From NCBI GenBank assembly GCA_016700335.1, contig CP065014.1, forward strand, positions 409,001 to 473,000: 64,000 nucleotides of DNA, in the 5' to 3' direction. Origin of the DNA: Chlorobiota bacterium (GTDB taxonomy: Bacteria > Bacteroidota > Ignavibacteria > OLB7). The position numbers and the translations under genes are program-made. Under the pieces are notes generated by a model. The model was not told where the DNA came from, searched no databases, and worked only from the letters and a program-made list of their open reading frames with translations. Below, in pieces: positions 25,851 to 35,327 of this stretch; positions within the stretch are counted from its first letter, which is position 1; each line of letters starts with the position of its first letter.

Positions 25851-26308
25851 GAGTTTGTGAATTATTTACTCTTTAGAAAGGGTTGTAAATAACTAAATTA
25901 AATCAATAAAAGAATAAAATAATCTCCAATTAAATTTACATAAAAATTAGTTTTATCAATGCAATTTGGGTGTTAAAATATAGGGATTCTAAATTTGATT
26001 GATTTTATAATTTAGATGAAAACTGGGTGAATAATTGAAGATTATTTTATTTGTTCAGGGTGTACTTTTAGGGTTAAAATTTGAATGAATTTGTAGAGAT
26101 AATAAGCTAAATTTGATTGAATTTTTTTAATTTCAAAGAACGAAGTGAATTATTTTTGTTCAAGGGCTAAATCTATAATCTTATAGAGTGGACAAAACTT
26201 TTTAATGAAATTTAGAATATTTAGCTATTAAGTATTTATATAATAATCTAAGTTAATATATTTTAAATCCATGCAAATCAAAATTTAAATTCTAGTGTAT
26301 ACAATATA

Positions 26309-26352
26309 ATGTTCCAACGTTTTAATTTTGATGTACCAGCGTTTCAATTTCA
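26309..26352. repeat. Two tandem 22-bp repeats upstream of the AAA-SARP regulator
   Basis: Unit 1 (26309-26330) begins ATGTTCCAACGTTTTAATTT and unit 2 (26331-26352) begins ATGTACCAGCGTTTCAATTT; 17 of 22 positions agree. The 22-bp period is about two helical turns, which places both copies on the same DNA face. They end 48 bp before the start codon at 26401, suitable for an activator or self-regulatory site. Confidence 0.6.
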
Positions 26353-26381
26353 AATTATTTCAATAATTATTAAGAATAGTT

Positions 26382-26389
26382 TAATTTTG
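26382..26389 (+). promoter_or_regulatory. -7 element near the AAA-SARP gene
   Basis: TAATTTTG, 11 nt before the ATG at 26401, just downstream of the tandem repeats. No TTG at the usual distance, which would fit an activator-dependent promoter. Confidence 0.35.
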
Positions 26390-26400
26390 TTTAAAATAAT

Positions 26401-29400
26401 ATGACAATACACCAAAAAAATTTCATTGAATTTGGAATGTTACCCTTTGTTGGAAGAGAAACTATTCTAGAAAGAATTCTTAGTTTTTTAACAACAACAC
26501 AACAATCTGAAACACTTCAAATAGCTTTAATTCAAGGAGAAGCAGGGGTTGGCAAAACCTCATTTATCAAACATATAACTCCAATTCTTGAAGAATCTGG
26601 ATATACTATTATTCATATAAAACTATTCCCAGAAGGAGTTACATCGATAATAGAATTAATGGCATCAGCTTTAAACAACAAAAAAATTGAAGATGTAATA
26701 AAAATTCCACTTAAAGGAAATTTAATTGAATTGGTTTCATCAATTAGAAGACTTTGCCAGTTGAAGCAATTTGTAGTAGTAATTGAGGACATACATTTAT
26801 TGAATGAAGAGTCACAAAAAGAATTGTTAAATTTCCAAGAAGCTTTAAAGGATGAAACATTGCCAATTATACTTTTATCCCGACCAATTGACAATTTAAT
26901 TAGAAGCATATTTGAGTTAAGGCAAACAGAAGAAATCATCTTTGAGAATTTAAATGAGTTAGAAGTTGGAGAAATATTTAATAAAATTTTAAATAAAGAA
27001 ATTAGCTCTAGTAAATTAAAAATAATATTAGAAGAAACATTTGGAAATGCATTAGTTATTCATTCATTAATATTAAAATTAAAAAGAACTAATGAAATAA
27101 GTTATCAAGGAAATATTGGTGAATTAAATTGCGATGATTTGTTGTTAAAAGATTATTGTAAGAGAATTACAAACTCAGTTATCATTGGGTTTACAATTAA
27201 TATGGATATTAATTTACTCGAAAAAGCACAAAAAATATCTCAATTAGGTGAGGTGTTTGCTATTGAATCTGTAAGAGAATTAATTAATGATGCTGATGAA
27301 GTTTTAAATGAATTAAAAAATTTGGGGTTAATAGTTAATTCTACTCGAAAATCAAACCCATTACCTGGATTCATAATGAGTGAGTTTATTCCTCTTACAT
27401 TCACACACTCCTTATTACATGATTATTTACTGAAATCTACAAATATTGAGCCTTCATATTTGTTAAATCTCTTTAGTAAAGATTTTCCAATATATTCATA
27501 TGTTCCTTTGAATTCATTGGCAACAAGGGAATTTAAAATTGAAGTTGAATATGATAAATTAATTAAGTGTTTTGATAAATTTTTCAAACTTTTTAGTTAT
27601 CAAATGAATGATGGATATTGGAAGTATAATTCTTTTATTGTGATAATTGAAAAACTTTATCAATTGTTAATAATTCATTTAACTACAATTGAAAAAGATA
27701 AATTAAATGTGAAAGTTAAGATAATTCAATTTTATCATAACAAAAATTTATATACTTTAGAATGTCAGAAAGAGATTGAGAAAATAATAGAGTTTACTTA
27801 TATATATGATGATTTAGAAATTATTGAATTAAGATTTAGTCTTTTAGCAATAAAATATATTTCAATGAATTCTACCTATAGTTATATAGACATAAATCAA
27901 GAACTAAAAATTATATTATCACTAGTAATTAATTATCCAGAAATTAGACTAAAAGATTCTTATATAAATATTATAGTGGAGCTCTTTGTTATCTTTACTA
28001 GATCATATCAATCTAATTCAAGTTCAATAGGTAAATTGTTAAAAGAATATGAATTTTTCAACCAAAATATTTATAGAATTGGAAATTTAAAATTATTGGG
28101 AAATATAAAATATTATATCTTACTTATTAATTTATATACTAAAAATGATATTCATGAAAAGTTACAAATATTTAATAAAATGATTATCCCAATAGAAAGT
28201 GTAGATCTGAATTTTACAATAGCAAAATTTCTATATACTATACTTGAAATTCAAAAATCAGTAATAAGCTTTGATATAAGTATTAAAAATTCAATTTTAC
28301 AGCTTGAAAATATTGATTTATATGCTATACTACTTTTTAAGCATCAATCATTATCATTATTAGGTGAAAATTGGGATAATATTATTAAATTAATGGATGA
28401 TGCATTTAACTTTGATGTTTCACTTGAAGCATCTACTTGGGGATTTTTAACAAATGTGTTATTCCTTAGAAACGAAAAAAATATATTTAGTTTATTTAAG
28501 GAAAGATATAGAGTTGATTTTAAAAGAATAACGGCACAAACAAGACTTAGATTTAGTTTATTAGATAATTCTTTTAATGAGGTAATTAACTATATTGAAG
28601 AAAATAAGTTGCATGAAAATCCTGAAATGTTAGCTTTAGCAAAGTGCACAACAGGTCTAATTAAAATTGATAGTGTAGTTAAAGAATATATTTATTCAAA
28701 TTTCAATAAGCCTTTAATTACAATTCCAATAATTTGTGATAAACTTTACATATTACGTTGTTTAGAAAAATGGATAGAACGAGAACCTGAAATTATACAG
28801 GAGTTTGGGTTAATTACCCAAGGATTAGCAAGGCAAGTTGCAGATTTATTTTATGAAAAGAAATTTTATTTTCAGTTAGAGTGTTTGATAATTGAATTCA
28901 AACAACATTACCAAAAAAGAAAATTAGTAGAGTATAGGAACTTAATTAAAGAATCAAAAGAGGCAAAATATAAAGAAGAACAATCAAAAAAAGCAATAGA
29001 ATCTAAACTTAGAATTACTTTGATTGGGAATATATCAATTGCAAAACCAGATTCTGAAGTAAATAAAATTCGTGGAGAGCGTATGAAGCATGCCATTGCT
29101 GTAATAGCAATAAATGAGATTCTAAGCTCAAAATTAAAATTAGATGATTTTAATAAAATAATTACAGAAGAAAATGATCCAATTGTTGCAAAGACAATGA
29201 TGAGAAGTATTAGATTTAGATTAAATGATCAAATCTCTGAGAATTGTTTGGCAATTAAAGAAGGAGAATCAATTATGTTTAATATGACTAATGTGCATAT
29301 TGATATAGTTGATATTTACAAATTATTAAAGGAAACAAAAAAAGCTATTAAAGAAAATAATAATTTAATTGCCATAAAATCTTTAGCATCAGCTTTAGAA

Positions 29401-29655
29401 ATGATAGGTGATAAAGTCTTTTTCCCTGGATTATATTCTCAGTTTTTTGAAACTATGAGGGAAGATTTTGAAAATTCTATTAGGAACACAACAATCTCAT
29501 TAGTTAATATCTTGAATAAACAATATGATTTTGAAAATTCAGAAAAATTACTAAAACTTAGTTTAGTATCAATACCTTATGATGAAGAATTAAAGAATAA
29601 ACTGGAAGAATCTATGATTAATCAAGACAGAAAAACAGAATCATTATTAATTTAA
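26401..29655 (+). CDS. Large AAA/STAND-type ATPase with C-terminal SARP-like regulator module
   Basis: This 1084-residue solitary protein has three parts. Residues about 12-260 are an AAA_16/STAND-like ATPase: FVGRETILERIL, Walker A GEAGVGKTS (46-54), Walker B VVVIED (125-130) and a sensor-like LLSRP. The middle 260-860 region is helical and TPR-like without clear motifs. From about 865, a winged-helix segment (RITLIGNISIA, then KIRGERMKHAIAVIAINEIL and AKTMMRSIRFRLND) and a helical segment (VHIDIVDIYKLLKETKKAIKENN with FFPGLYSQFFETMREDFENSI) match the DNA-binding plus transcriptional-activator (BTAD) layout of SARP/AfsR proteins. There the order is usually reversed. I infer an ATP-gated transcription factor. 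Its target and signal are unknown. The start ATG at 26401 gives a full N-terminus. Confidence 0.75.
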   Translation: MTIHQKNFIEFGMLPFVGRETILERILSFLTTTQQSETLQIALIQGEAGVGKTSFIKHITPILEESGYTIIHIKLFPEGVTSIIELMASALNNKKIEDVIKIPLKGNLIELVSSIRRLCQLKQFVVVIEDIHLLNEESQKELLNFQEALKDETLPIILLSRPIDNLIRSIFELRQTEEIIFENLNELEVGEIFNKILNKEISSSKLKIILEETFGNALVIHSLILKLKRTNEISYQGNIGELNCDDLLLKDYCKRITNSVIIGFTINMDINLLEKAQKISQLGEVFAIESVRELINDADEVLNELKNLGLIVNSTRKSNPLPGFIMSEFIPLTFTHSLLHDYLLKSTNIEPSYLLNLFSKDFPIYSYVPLNSLATREFKIEVEYDKLIKCFDKFFKLFSYQMNDGYWKYNSFIVIIEKLYQLLIIHLTTIEKDKLNVKVKIIQFYHNKNLYTLECQKEIEKIIEFTYIYDDLEIIELRFSLLAIKYISMNSTYSYIDINQELKIILSLVINYPEIRLKDSYINIIVELFVIFTRSYQSNSSSIGKLLKEYEFFNQNIYRIGNLKLLGNIKYYILLINLYTKNDIHEKLQIFNKMIIPIESVDLNFTIAKFLYTILEIQKSVISFDISIKNSILQLENIDLYAILLFKHQSLSLLGENWDNIIKLMDDAFNFDVSLEASTWGFLTNVLFLRNEKNIFSLFKERYRVDFKRITAQTRLRFSLLDNSFNEVINYIEENKLHENPEMLALAKCTTGLIKIDSVVKEYIYSNFNKPLITIPIICDKLYILRCLEKWIEREPEIIQEFGLITQGLARQVADLFYEKKFYFQLECLIIEFKQHYQKRKLVEYRNLIKESKEAKYKEEQSKKAIESKLRITLIGNISIAKPDSEVNKIRGERMKHAIAVIAINEILSSKLKLDDFNKIITEENDPIVAKTMMRSIRFRLNDQISENCLAIKEGESIMFNMTNVHIDIVDIYKLLKETKKAIKENNNLIAIKSLASALEMIGDKVFFPGLYSQFFETMREDFENSIRNTTISLVNILNKQYDFENSEKLLKLSLVSIPYDEELKNKLEESMINQDRKTESLLI

Positions 29656-29698
29656 AATAAATGTAAAGCTAAAAAATAATACTTACTTTAAATTATTT

Positions 29699-30799
29699 TT
29701 ATGGATACATAGTTACCATAATATCTTCACCAACCGATTCAGTATTATGTATATTAAATTTAATAGCATCATCAATACTTATTGTCTCAATACCGTTAAA
29801 AACCTGAATACCCTTACCAAATAGTTTTGGTGATACAAAAGAAATTAATTTATTTACCGATTTATTTTGAATAAAAGAAGCTGCAAGAGAACCTCCACTT
29901 TCAACCATAATTGAAGCTAAATTCATACTACCTAAAATTGATAGAACCTCATCTAATCTTAATCCAGATTTATCTGAGCCAACTGAAAGTACATTTATTC
30001 CTTTATCAGAAATTGAATTAGCATTATTGGAATTAATATTTTTTTCAGAAGTAAAAACTAAAGTATGTTCTTTAAATTCATCATTAAATAATTGAAGATT
30101 TAATGGTAACTCACAATCTAGATCCAAGATAATTCTTCTTGGAATTCTTGATTCAATACCATATCTAACTGTTAAACTTGGATCATCTTTTATAGCAGTT
30201 GAGCCACCTATAATAATAGCATCATTAAAAGATCTAAGCTTATGAACTCTTTGTAAAGCCAATTCACCAGTAATCCACTTTGAAGTTCCATCAGGCATTG
30301 CAACAAATCCGTCTAATGTTTGAGCAGTTTTTAATGTAATAAATGGATTAGAAGTTTTAACAAAATGTAAGAATGATTCATTCATCAGTTTAGCTTGTTG
30401 CTCTAACACACCAACAACTACTTCAATGCCATTTTCCCTAAATTTTTTAATCCCTCTTCCATTTACAATTGGATTTGGGTCTCTTAAAGCAATAACTACT
30501 CTTCTAATCCCATTTTCAATTATAACATCAGTACATGGCGGAGTTTTTCCATAATGATCACAAGGCTCAAGGGTAACGTATAAAGTAGCACTTTTTAAGT
30601 CATCCTTACCGCATTCATTCATAGCATTCACTTCCGCATGATTCGAACCAAACTGTTTATGCCACCCTTCCCCAATTATCTCGCCAGATTGATTTACAAT
30701 TACAGCACCAACTAAAGGATTAGGACTAACAAACCCTTTGCCTCGTTCAGAAAGTTCTAAAGCTCTTTTAATATAAATTTCATCTTGAATTAAATCCAT
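29699..30799 (-). CDS. ribD: Riboflavin biosynthesis deaminase/reductase
   Basis: This 366-residue bifunctional enzyme performs the second and third steps of riboflavin synthesis. The N-terminal deaminase has the zinc site H54-A-E56 and PCDHYGKTPPC (C80 and C89). The C-terminal NADPH-dependent reductase has TLKTAQTLDGFVA, SKWITG, IIGGSTAIKDDPSLTVR and VESGGSLAASFI. Length is standard. It starts 4 bp after the stop of the upstream lipoprotein gene on the same strand, so they share a transcript. No other rib gene is visible in the window. Confidence 0.96.
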   Translation of the reverse strand: MDLIQDEIYIKRALELSERGKGFVSPNPLVGAVIVNQSGEIIGEGWHKQFGSNHAEVNAMNECGKDDLKSATLYVTLEPCDHYGKTPPCTDVIIENGIRRVVIALRDPNPIVNGRGIKKFRENGIEVVVGVLEQQAKLMNESFLHFVKTSNPFITLKTAQTLDGFVAMPDGTSKWITGELALQRVHKLRSFNDAIIIGGSTAIKDDPSLTVRYGIESRIPRRIILDLDCELPLNLQLFNDEFKEHTLVFTSEKNINSNNANSISDKGINVLSVGSDKSGLRLDEVLSILGSMNLASIMVESGGSLAASFIQNKSVNKLISFVSPKLFGKGIQVFNGIETISIDDAIKFNIHNTESVGEDIMVTMYP

Positions 30800-30803
30800 T
30801 AAT

Positions 30804-31667
30804 CTACTTTAAAGTTGTTAATAACATAATCTGTTTAAATATGTATGGTTCTGGTTTACAAGGTATTGTAAACTCTACTCTATAATTCCCATCTGGTAAC
30901 TTTTTACCAGTTTTATAATGCTTCATTTTAATATCAAAAGCAAGAAATTTTTTCTCCCCTACTTTTATAGGTTCAACATTATTAAATATTGGAGCAAAAA
31001 ATCTATCCTCAAATGTTGAATAAACTTTTGAGTTTGTTGAATCAAAAATTTCTAATCTATAAAGTTCTGATGTCGATAAAAATTCACCATGTGTTTCTTC
31101 AAAATTTCTTAATAGTTTAACATCAAAATGAAATTCTTCAAATGCTGGTTTGCCAGTTATATTAATTGAAATAGATTTCCCACTTAACTTTAACATTGGG
31201 AATGTGGCTTTCCTCATCAATGCACCATCATTAGTTCTAAAATATGCTTCAGCATAAAAAGGTATAAAAGAATCAGTAATATTATATTTAGGAAATTCAA
31301 CTCCCGCAGAACCCATTAAGGATGTATTCCCAGTTTCACTATTCTGAATTCCGGACTTTGTAATGTTATCAGTAATCAATTGTTTTATTAACTTGTTGTT
31401 TTTATCATAGATATTAAATACAATATCTTTAATCGATGATAAAGCTTTCAATGATGGAGAATTAGAACTTCCTCCTCCTCCCATTGATACAATCAACTGA
31501 AAATCATTACTATCATTGAATGAAATATTAAATTGAGGTCCTGTAATTTCAATATTCCTATCAACAGATAATTTTGATACATCAACAATTTTATTTGAAG
31601 ACCCGCAACCTAATATAATTGTTGTAGTTACTAATATTGAGATACATAATAATTTTTTTGAAATCAT
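30804..31667 (-). CDS. Lipoprotein of unknown function, upstream of ribD
   Basis: This 287-residue protein has a lipoprotein signal (SILVTTTIILGCGSS). The mature protein is beta-rich with paired strands, SNDFQLIVSMGGGGSSNS, FPKYNITDSFIPFYAEAYFRT, and a C-terminal domain with GKKLPDGNYRVEFTIPCKPEPYIFKQ. The DGNYRVEFTI ending resembles FlgD-like or Bacterial-Ig tails, but I cannot assign a family. It is co-transcribed with ribD, 4 bp downstream. A TAnnTTTG-type element (31733-31740, minus) lies 65 nt upstream of the start. Confidence 0.6.
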   Translation of the reverse strand: MISKKLLCISILVTTTIILGCGSSNKIVDVSKLSVDRNIEITGPQFNISFNDSNDFQLIVSMGGGGSSNSPSLKALSSIKDIVFNIYDKNNKLIKQLITDNITKSGIQNSETGNTSLMGSAGVEFPKYNITDSFIPFYAEAYFRTNDGALMRKATFPMLKLSGKSISINITGKPAFEEFHFDVKLLRNFEETHGEFLSTSELYRLEIFDSTNSKVYSTFEDRFFAPIFNNVEPIKVGEKKFLAFDIKMKHYKTGKKLPDGNYRVEFTIPCKPEPYIFKQIMLLTTLK

Positions 31668-31732
31668 ATTTTATTTAAATATTTAAAATTGTAACGCTAG
31701 TGATTAATTCTAAATCCATTTAGTTCTAATTA

Positions 31733-31740
31733 CAAAAGTA
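31733..31740 (-). promoter_or_regulatory. -7 element for the lipoprotein-ribD unit
   Basis: TACTTTTG on the minus strand, 65 nt before the lipoprotein start. No -33 TTG at the expected distance. Confidence 0.35.
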
Positions 31741-31928
31741 AACACAAATTTTGTAAATTCTAGAATACTTATTTATTAATAATAATTAGGATAATAATTT
31801 TAAAGAATGAATTAAATTAAAAATAATAATTAACAATATCTATTACAATTTATTGATAGAATATTTTAAACAATTTAATTTTTTGCTATTATTAAATCAA
31901 TAAGTTTGTTTGTAAAATATTCCAAATA

Positions 31929-33143
31929 TCATTTTATCTCTGAACTTATAATTCCATCTTGTAAGGTAATTAAAACAATATCACCTTTTTCTAATTCACT
32001 TGTAGAAGATACAATTTCATTCTCTTTTTGTAAAATTGCATAACCTCTTATAAGTACATTTTCAGGATTAAGAATATTCAGAGAATTTATTAAATTAAAA
32101 ATTTTGATATTGAATTTTTCAAAAATTAAATTAACTTTATTATCCAGTTCAATTATTAACTCATCAATTTTTTGTATGTTATTACTAAGATGATCTGAAA
32201 CCCTAATAATTCCATAACTATTAATCAAATTATTTATTCTAATTCTTTCAATTTCAATCTTCTTAAATATATTTTTATTAAGAGATTTATAATAAAAATT
32301 AATTCTTGAGTTTAAATCTTCAACGCTTCTTACTGCTAATTCAGCTGCAGCAGTTGGAGTAGCAGCTCTTAAATCAGAAACAAAATCTGCTATAGTAAAA
32401 TCTACCTCATGTCCAATAGCAGAAATAATAGGAATTTCTGAATCATAAATAGCTCTTGCAACAAGTTCTTCATTAAAAGCCCACAAATCTTCAACTGAAC
32501 CACCACCTCTTCCAAGAATAATAACATCTACATTCTTTAGTTTATTAAAATCTATAATAGCATTCACAATATCTTCTTTTGCTCCAATACCTTGCACTAA
32601 AGTTGGACGTATAACCACATCAACAACCGGCATTCTTCTTGATAGAGTTGTTAGTATATCATGAAAAGCAGCCCCATTTATAGATGTTATTACACCAATT
32701 CTATTAGGATAAAGAGGTATATCTTTCTTTAGATTATTATCAAATAAACCTTCTGATAACAATCTTGATTTGAGTTTTTCATATTGTAAAAAAAGACCCC
32801 CTATACCTATAATTTCTATACTTAAACAATCTAATTGATATTCTCCTCGAGGTGAATATACTCTAATATTTGCTGAAACAATTACTTTTGAACCTTCTTG
32901 AATATCGGAACTCAATGATTTATCTTTCCACATTACACACTTAATTTGAGAAGATTCATCTTTAAGAGTAAAATATTTATGCCCACTTGTATGTTTATTC
33001 CATGAACTTATCTCACCAAAAACTTTAACACCATTACTATACATGCCAGCTAAAGTCTTACCAATTTCTGCATTTAATTGTGAAACACTTAAATCTGAGT
33101 TTTGATTATTAGGTTCATTATTTATTTTCTTTAATGTTAGCAT
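31929..33143 (-). CDS. xseA: Exodeoxyribonuclease VII large subunit
   Basis: This 404-residue protein begins with an OB-fold (VKVFGEISSWNKHTSGHKYFTLKD...IKCVMWKDKS). The catalytic domain has IGVITSINGAAFHDI, RMPVVDVVIRPTLVQGIGA, VIILGRGGGSVEDLWAFNEE, PIISAIGHEVDFTIADFVSDLRAATPTAAAELA, and a long coiled-coil C-terminal half. The enzyme degrades single-stranded DNA together with XseB. I see no xseB in the 785 bp around it. Divergent from the lipM-like gene with 61 bp between; a TATTTTTG (33158-33165, minus) lies 14 nt upstream. Confidence 0.95.
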   Translation of the reverse strand: MLTLKKINNEPNNQNSDLSVSQLNAEIGKTLAGMYSNGVKVFGEISSWNKHTSGHKYFTLKDESSQIKCVMWKDKSLSSDIQEGSKVIVSANIRVYSPRGEYQLDCLSIEIIGIGGLFLQYEKLKSRLLSEGLFDNNLKKDIPLYPNRIGVITSINGAAFHDILTTLSRRMPVVDVVIRPTLVQGIGAKEDIVNAIIDFNKLKNVDVIILGRGGGSVEDLWAFNEELVARAIYDSEIPIISAIGHEVDFTIADFVSDLRAATPTAAAELAVRSVEDLNSRINFYYKSLNKNIFKKIEIERIRINNLINSYGIIRVSDHLSNNIQKIDELIIELDNKVNLIFEKFNIKIFNLINSLNILNPENVLIRGYAILQKENEIVSSTSELEKGDIVLITLQDGIISSEIK

Positions 33144-33192
33144 ATAATTTAGAATTACAAAAATAAGAATATGAGACTTGCTAATTTTAAAC

Positions 33193-33200
33193 TAATTTTG
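33193..33200 (+). promoter_or_regulatory. -7 element 4 nt before lipM-like gene
   Basis: TAATTTTG followed by four bases and the ATG at 33205, suggesting a leaderless transcript. No -33 TTG at the usual distance. Confidence 0.45.
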
Positions 33201-33204
33201 AAAC

Positions 33205-33930
33205 ATGAAAGAGGAAAAAATTATTTTTACAATTGATCAAGACTTTCTAGGTAAAATTAATATGAAGTTAGATGAGCAAAATGCTACATTAACATCTACT
33301 GATTCAATAATCAGAGTTAGGCTTTATTCATGGAAACCTTACACAATTTCACTTGGAGCTCATCAAGATATATTACAGATTAATGAAGTCAAAGCACATG
33401 ATTTAGGTTATGATATTATAAGAAGACCAACTGGAGGAAGAGCAGTTTTACATGCCGAAGAAATTACTTATTCAATTACAATGAAGATTTTAAATGGAAC
33501 TCTTCATCAGACCTATGCATTGATTAACAATGCAATTAAAATTGGACTTGAAAAATATGGTGTTAAGAATCTAGAATTTTCTAGGTCTCATCCTGATTTC
33601 AAAACCGAATATAAAATTGATGATTCTGCAAGTTGTTTTAATTCATCGGCATTAAATGAGCTTACATGGAATGGAAAAAAAATTGTTGGATCTGCTCAAA
33701 GGAGGTATGATGATACATTACTTCAACATGGCTCGATACTTATAGGAGATGAACATTTAAACTTGATTAATTGTTTATCATGTTATAATGATGAACTTAG
33801 TATAGATAAAATGAAACTTAGATTGAAAAGTAAAACAGCTACAATAAAACAAACTTTGAATTCGGATAATATTAAATTTAATGAAATTGCAAATTCTTTA
33901 AAACAAGGTTTTGAAGATGTTGTAAATTAG
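33205..33930 (+). CDS. Lipoate/octanoate protein ligase family, LipM-like
   Basis: This 241-residue protein of the BPL/LplA/LipB family has RRPTGGRAVLH (substrate-site loop) and NGKKIVGSAQRR with the conserved lysine near K159. A cysteine, C144, sits in SASCFNSSA directly before that lysine loop. This is the position of the catalytic cysteine in LipM-type octanoyltransferases, which transfer octanoate from acyl-carrier protein to GcvH or E2 domains. LplA ligases lack this cysteine. I therefore favour octanoyl transfer over ATP-dependent ligation. The C-terminal accessory domain of LplA is absent. Upstream, a -7 element lies 4 nt from the start. Confidence 0.85.
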   Translation: MKEEKIIFTIDQDFLGKINMKLDEQNATLTSTDSIIRVRLYSWKPYTISLGAHQDILQINEVKAHDLGYDIIRRPTGGRAVLHAEEITYSITMKILNGTLHQTYALINNAIKIGLEKYGVKNLEFSRSHPDFKTEYKIDDSASCFNSSALNELTWNGKKIVGSAQRRYDDTLLQHGSILIGDEHLNLINCLSCYNDELSIDKMKLRLKSKTATIKQTLNSDNIKFNEIANSLKQGFEDVVN

Positions 33931-34028
33931 ATATTTCATTAATGTGTAATTGTTTAATCTTGTAAAAAGTATTGTATTCTTTTTGTTTAGAGTTTTATAA
34001 TTAAAATAAAATAAAGTAAAAAATCAAT

Positions 34029-35327
34029 TTGGCTATTGTAACAAAATTTGGTGGAGTTGTTTTAGATTCAGCAATTAATATTAAAAAAGCAATCAGTGAA
34101 GTTTTATCCTTTAGCGAAAACATTATTGTAGTGGTTAGTGCTTCAAAGGGTGTAACAAATTGGTTAGAAACTATTGCCAATCTATCATTAACAGATATAA
34201 TCAAAGCAAATAATAAAATAAGTGAACTCTTAAATTATCAAATTGATATTGCTCAGGAATTAAATATATTTGATGAGTGCGAATTTGAGTTTAATGAATA
34301 TATTGCTAAAATTAAAGATATATCAAAAGGATTATCAATTGTTAAAGAACTTTCAAATAGAACTCTTGATTTGATAGTGCATTATGGTGAAAAATTTTCC
34401 TCAATTATATTCACTAACCTAATAAAAAAAATATCTGATAAATCAAATGTGTACATTTCAGCTCTAGATTTTATAATTACAGATGATAACTTCAGGTATG
34501 CAGCACCTAATTTATTATTAACAAAAGAAAGAGTTGATAACATTCTAATACCTCTAACTAAAAAATATCAAATTATTATTACTGAAGGTTATATATCAAG
34601 AGGTGCAAACGGACAAGTAACAACAATGGGAAGAGAGAGTTCTGACTTTACAGCAACATTAATTGCGGAGCTTTGCAAATCACGTGAAGTTAGAATTTAT
34701 ACAAATGTTCCTGGTGTTTTTACAGCAGACCCTAATATGGTGGAAGGTGCAAAAAAAATTGAATCTTTAACTTACAATACAGCACAAATATTAGCTGAAT
34801 TGGGAGCTAAAGTAATTCACCCAAGAACTGTAGCACCAATAATAAGAGCAAACATCCCATTAACAATTACATCTATTGGTTATGTTGGTAGCTTAATAAC
34901 TTTGAATAAAGAAACAAATGCAAGAGTTATTCCACTGATTACTGAAGCAACTCTAATTGAATTTGAACTTTTTACAGCTCGAGAAAATGTGTCTGAAACA
35001 TTTGAATCAATTTATAAGAAAGTTCCTGTGTTATGGAGTAATCGATTCAGAAAAAGATTACAAATTGCAACTTCTTTGCCATTAGAAAATTTTGAATTAG
35101 AAAATAATTCTTTGAAAATTATAAATATTATTCAAGGTTCAATATTATCAGTTGTAGCTTCAAATATGTTAAGTAATAAAGAGATATCAATAATCTTTTC
35201 TGAATTAGAAGATATTGAAATATATTCTTATTTTGTTTCACCGAATAATAAATCTTTAAGCATATTTATCAATTCTTTAAATGCAAGTAATCTTTGTGTT
35301 AAGATTCATAATCGTTTTAACTCTTAA
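34029..35327 (+). CDS. Aspartate kinase (TTG start)
   Basis: This 432-residue protein is the first enzyme of the Lys/Thr/Met/DAP pathway (L-aspartate to aspartyl phosphate). The N-terminal amino-acid kinase domain has VTKFGGVVL, TEGYISRGANGQVTTMGRESSDFTATLIAE, IYTNVPGVFTADPNMV and ELGAKVIHPRTVAP. The C-terminal portion carries ACT-like regulatory segments (ENVSETFESIYKKV...LSVVASNMLSNKEI), so feedback inhibition is likely. The frame begins with TTG at 34029, which gives the expected MAIVTKFGG start; no better codon exists. It overlaps the lycopene cyclase gene on the other strand by 11 bp at its 3' end. Confidence 0.92.
   Translation: MAIVTKFGGVVLDSAINIKKAISEVLSFSENIIVVVSASKGVTNWLETIANLSLTDIIKANNKISELLNYQIDIAQELNIFDECEFEFNEYIAKIKDISKGLSIVKELSNRTLDLIVHYGEKFSSIIFTNLIKKISDKSNVYISALDFIITDDNFRYAAPNLLLTKERVDNILIPLTKKYQIIITEGYISRGANGQVTTMGRESSDFTATLIAELCKSREVRIYTNVPGVFTADPNMVEGAKKIESLTYNTAQILAELGAKVIHPRTVAPIIRANIPLTITSIGYVGSLITLNKETNARVIPLITEATLIEFELFTARENVSETFESIYKKVPVLWSNRFRKRLQIATSLPLENFELENNSLKIINIIQGSILSVVASNMLSNKEISIIFSELEDIEIYSYFVSPNNKSLSIFINSLNASNLCVKIHNRFNS

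Larger units (their letters stand above)
25851..26400. other. 550-bp region with imperfect repeats before the AAA-SARP gene
   Basis: No ORF of meaningful size is visible. CTAAATTTGATTGA occurs at 25989-26002 and 26107-26120, each followed by an AATTT-ending stretch. TTATTTGTTCAGGG (26047-26060) is echoed by TTATTTTTGTTCAAGGG (26150-26166). Together these look like a decayed duplication of about 110-120 bp. Nearer the gene is a 22-bp tandem repeat (26309-26352). It is the longest repeat-bearing spacer in the window and may be a regulatory region. Confidence 0.5.
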
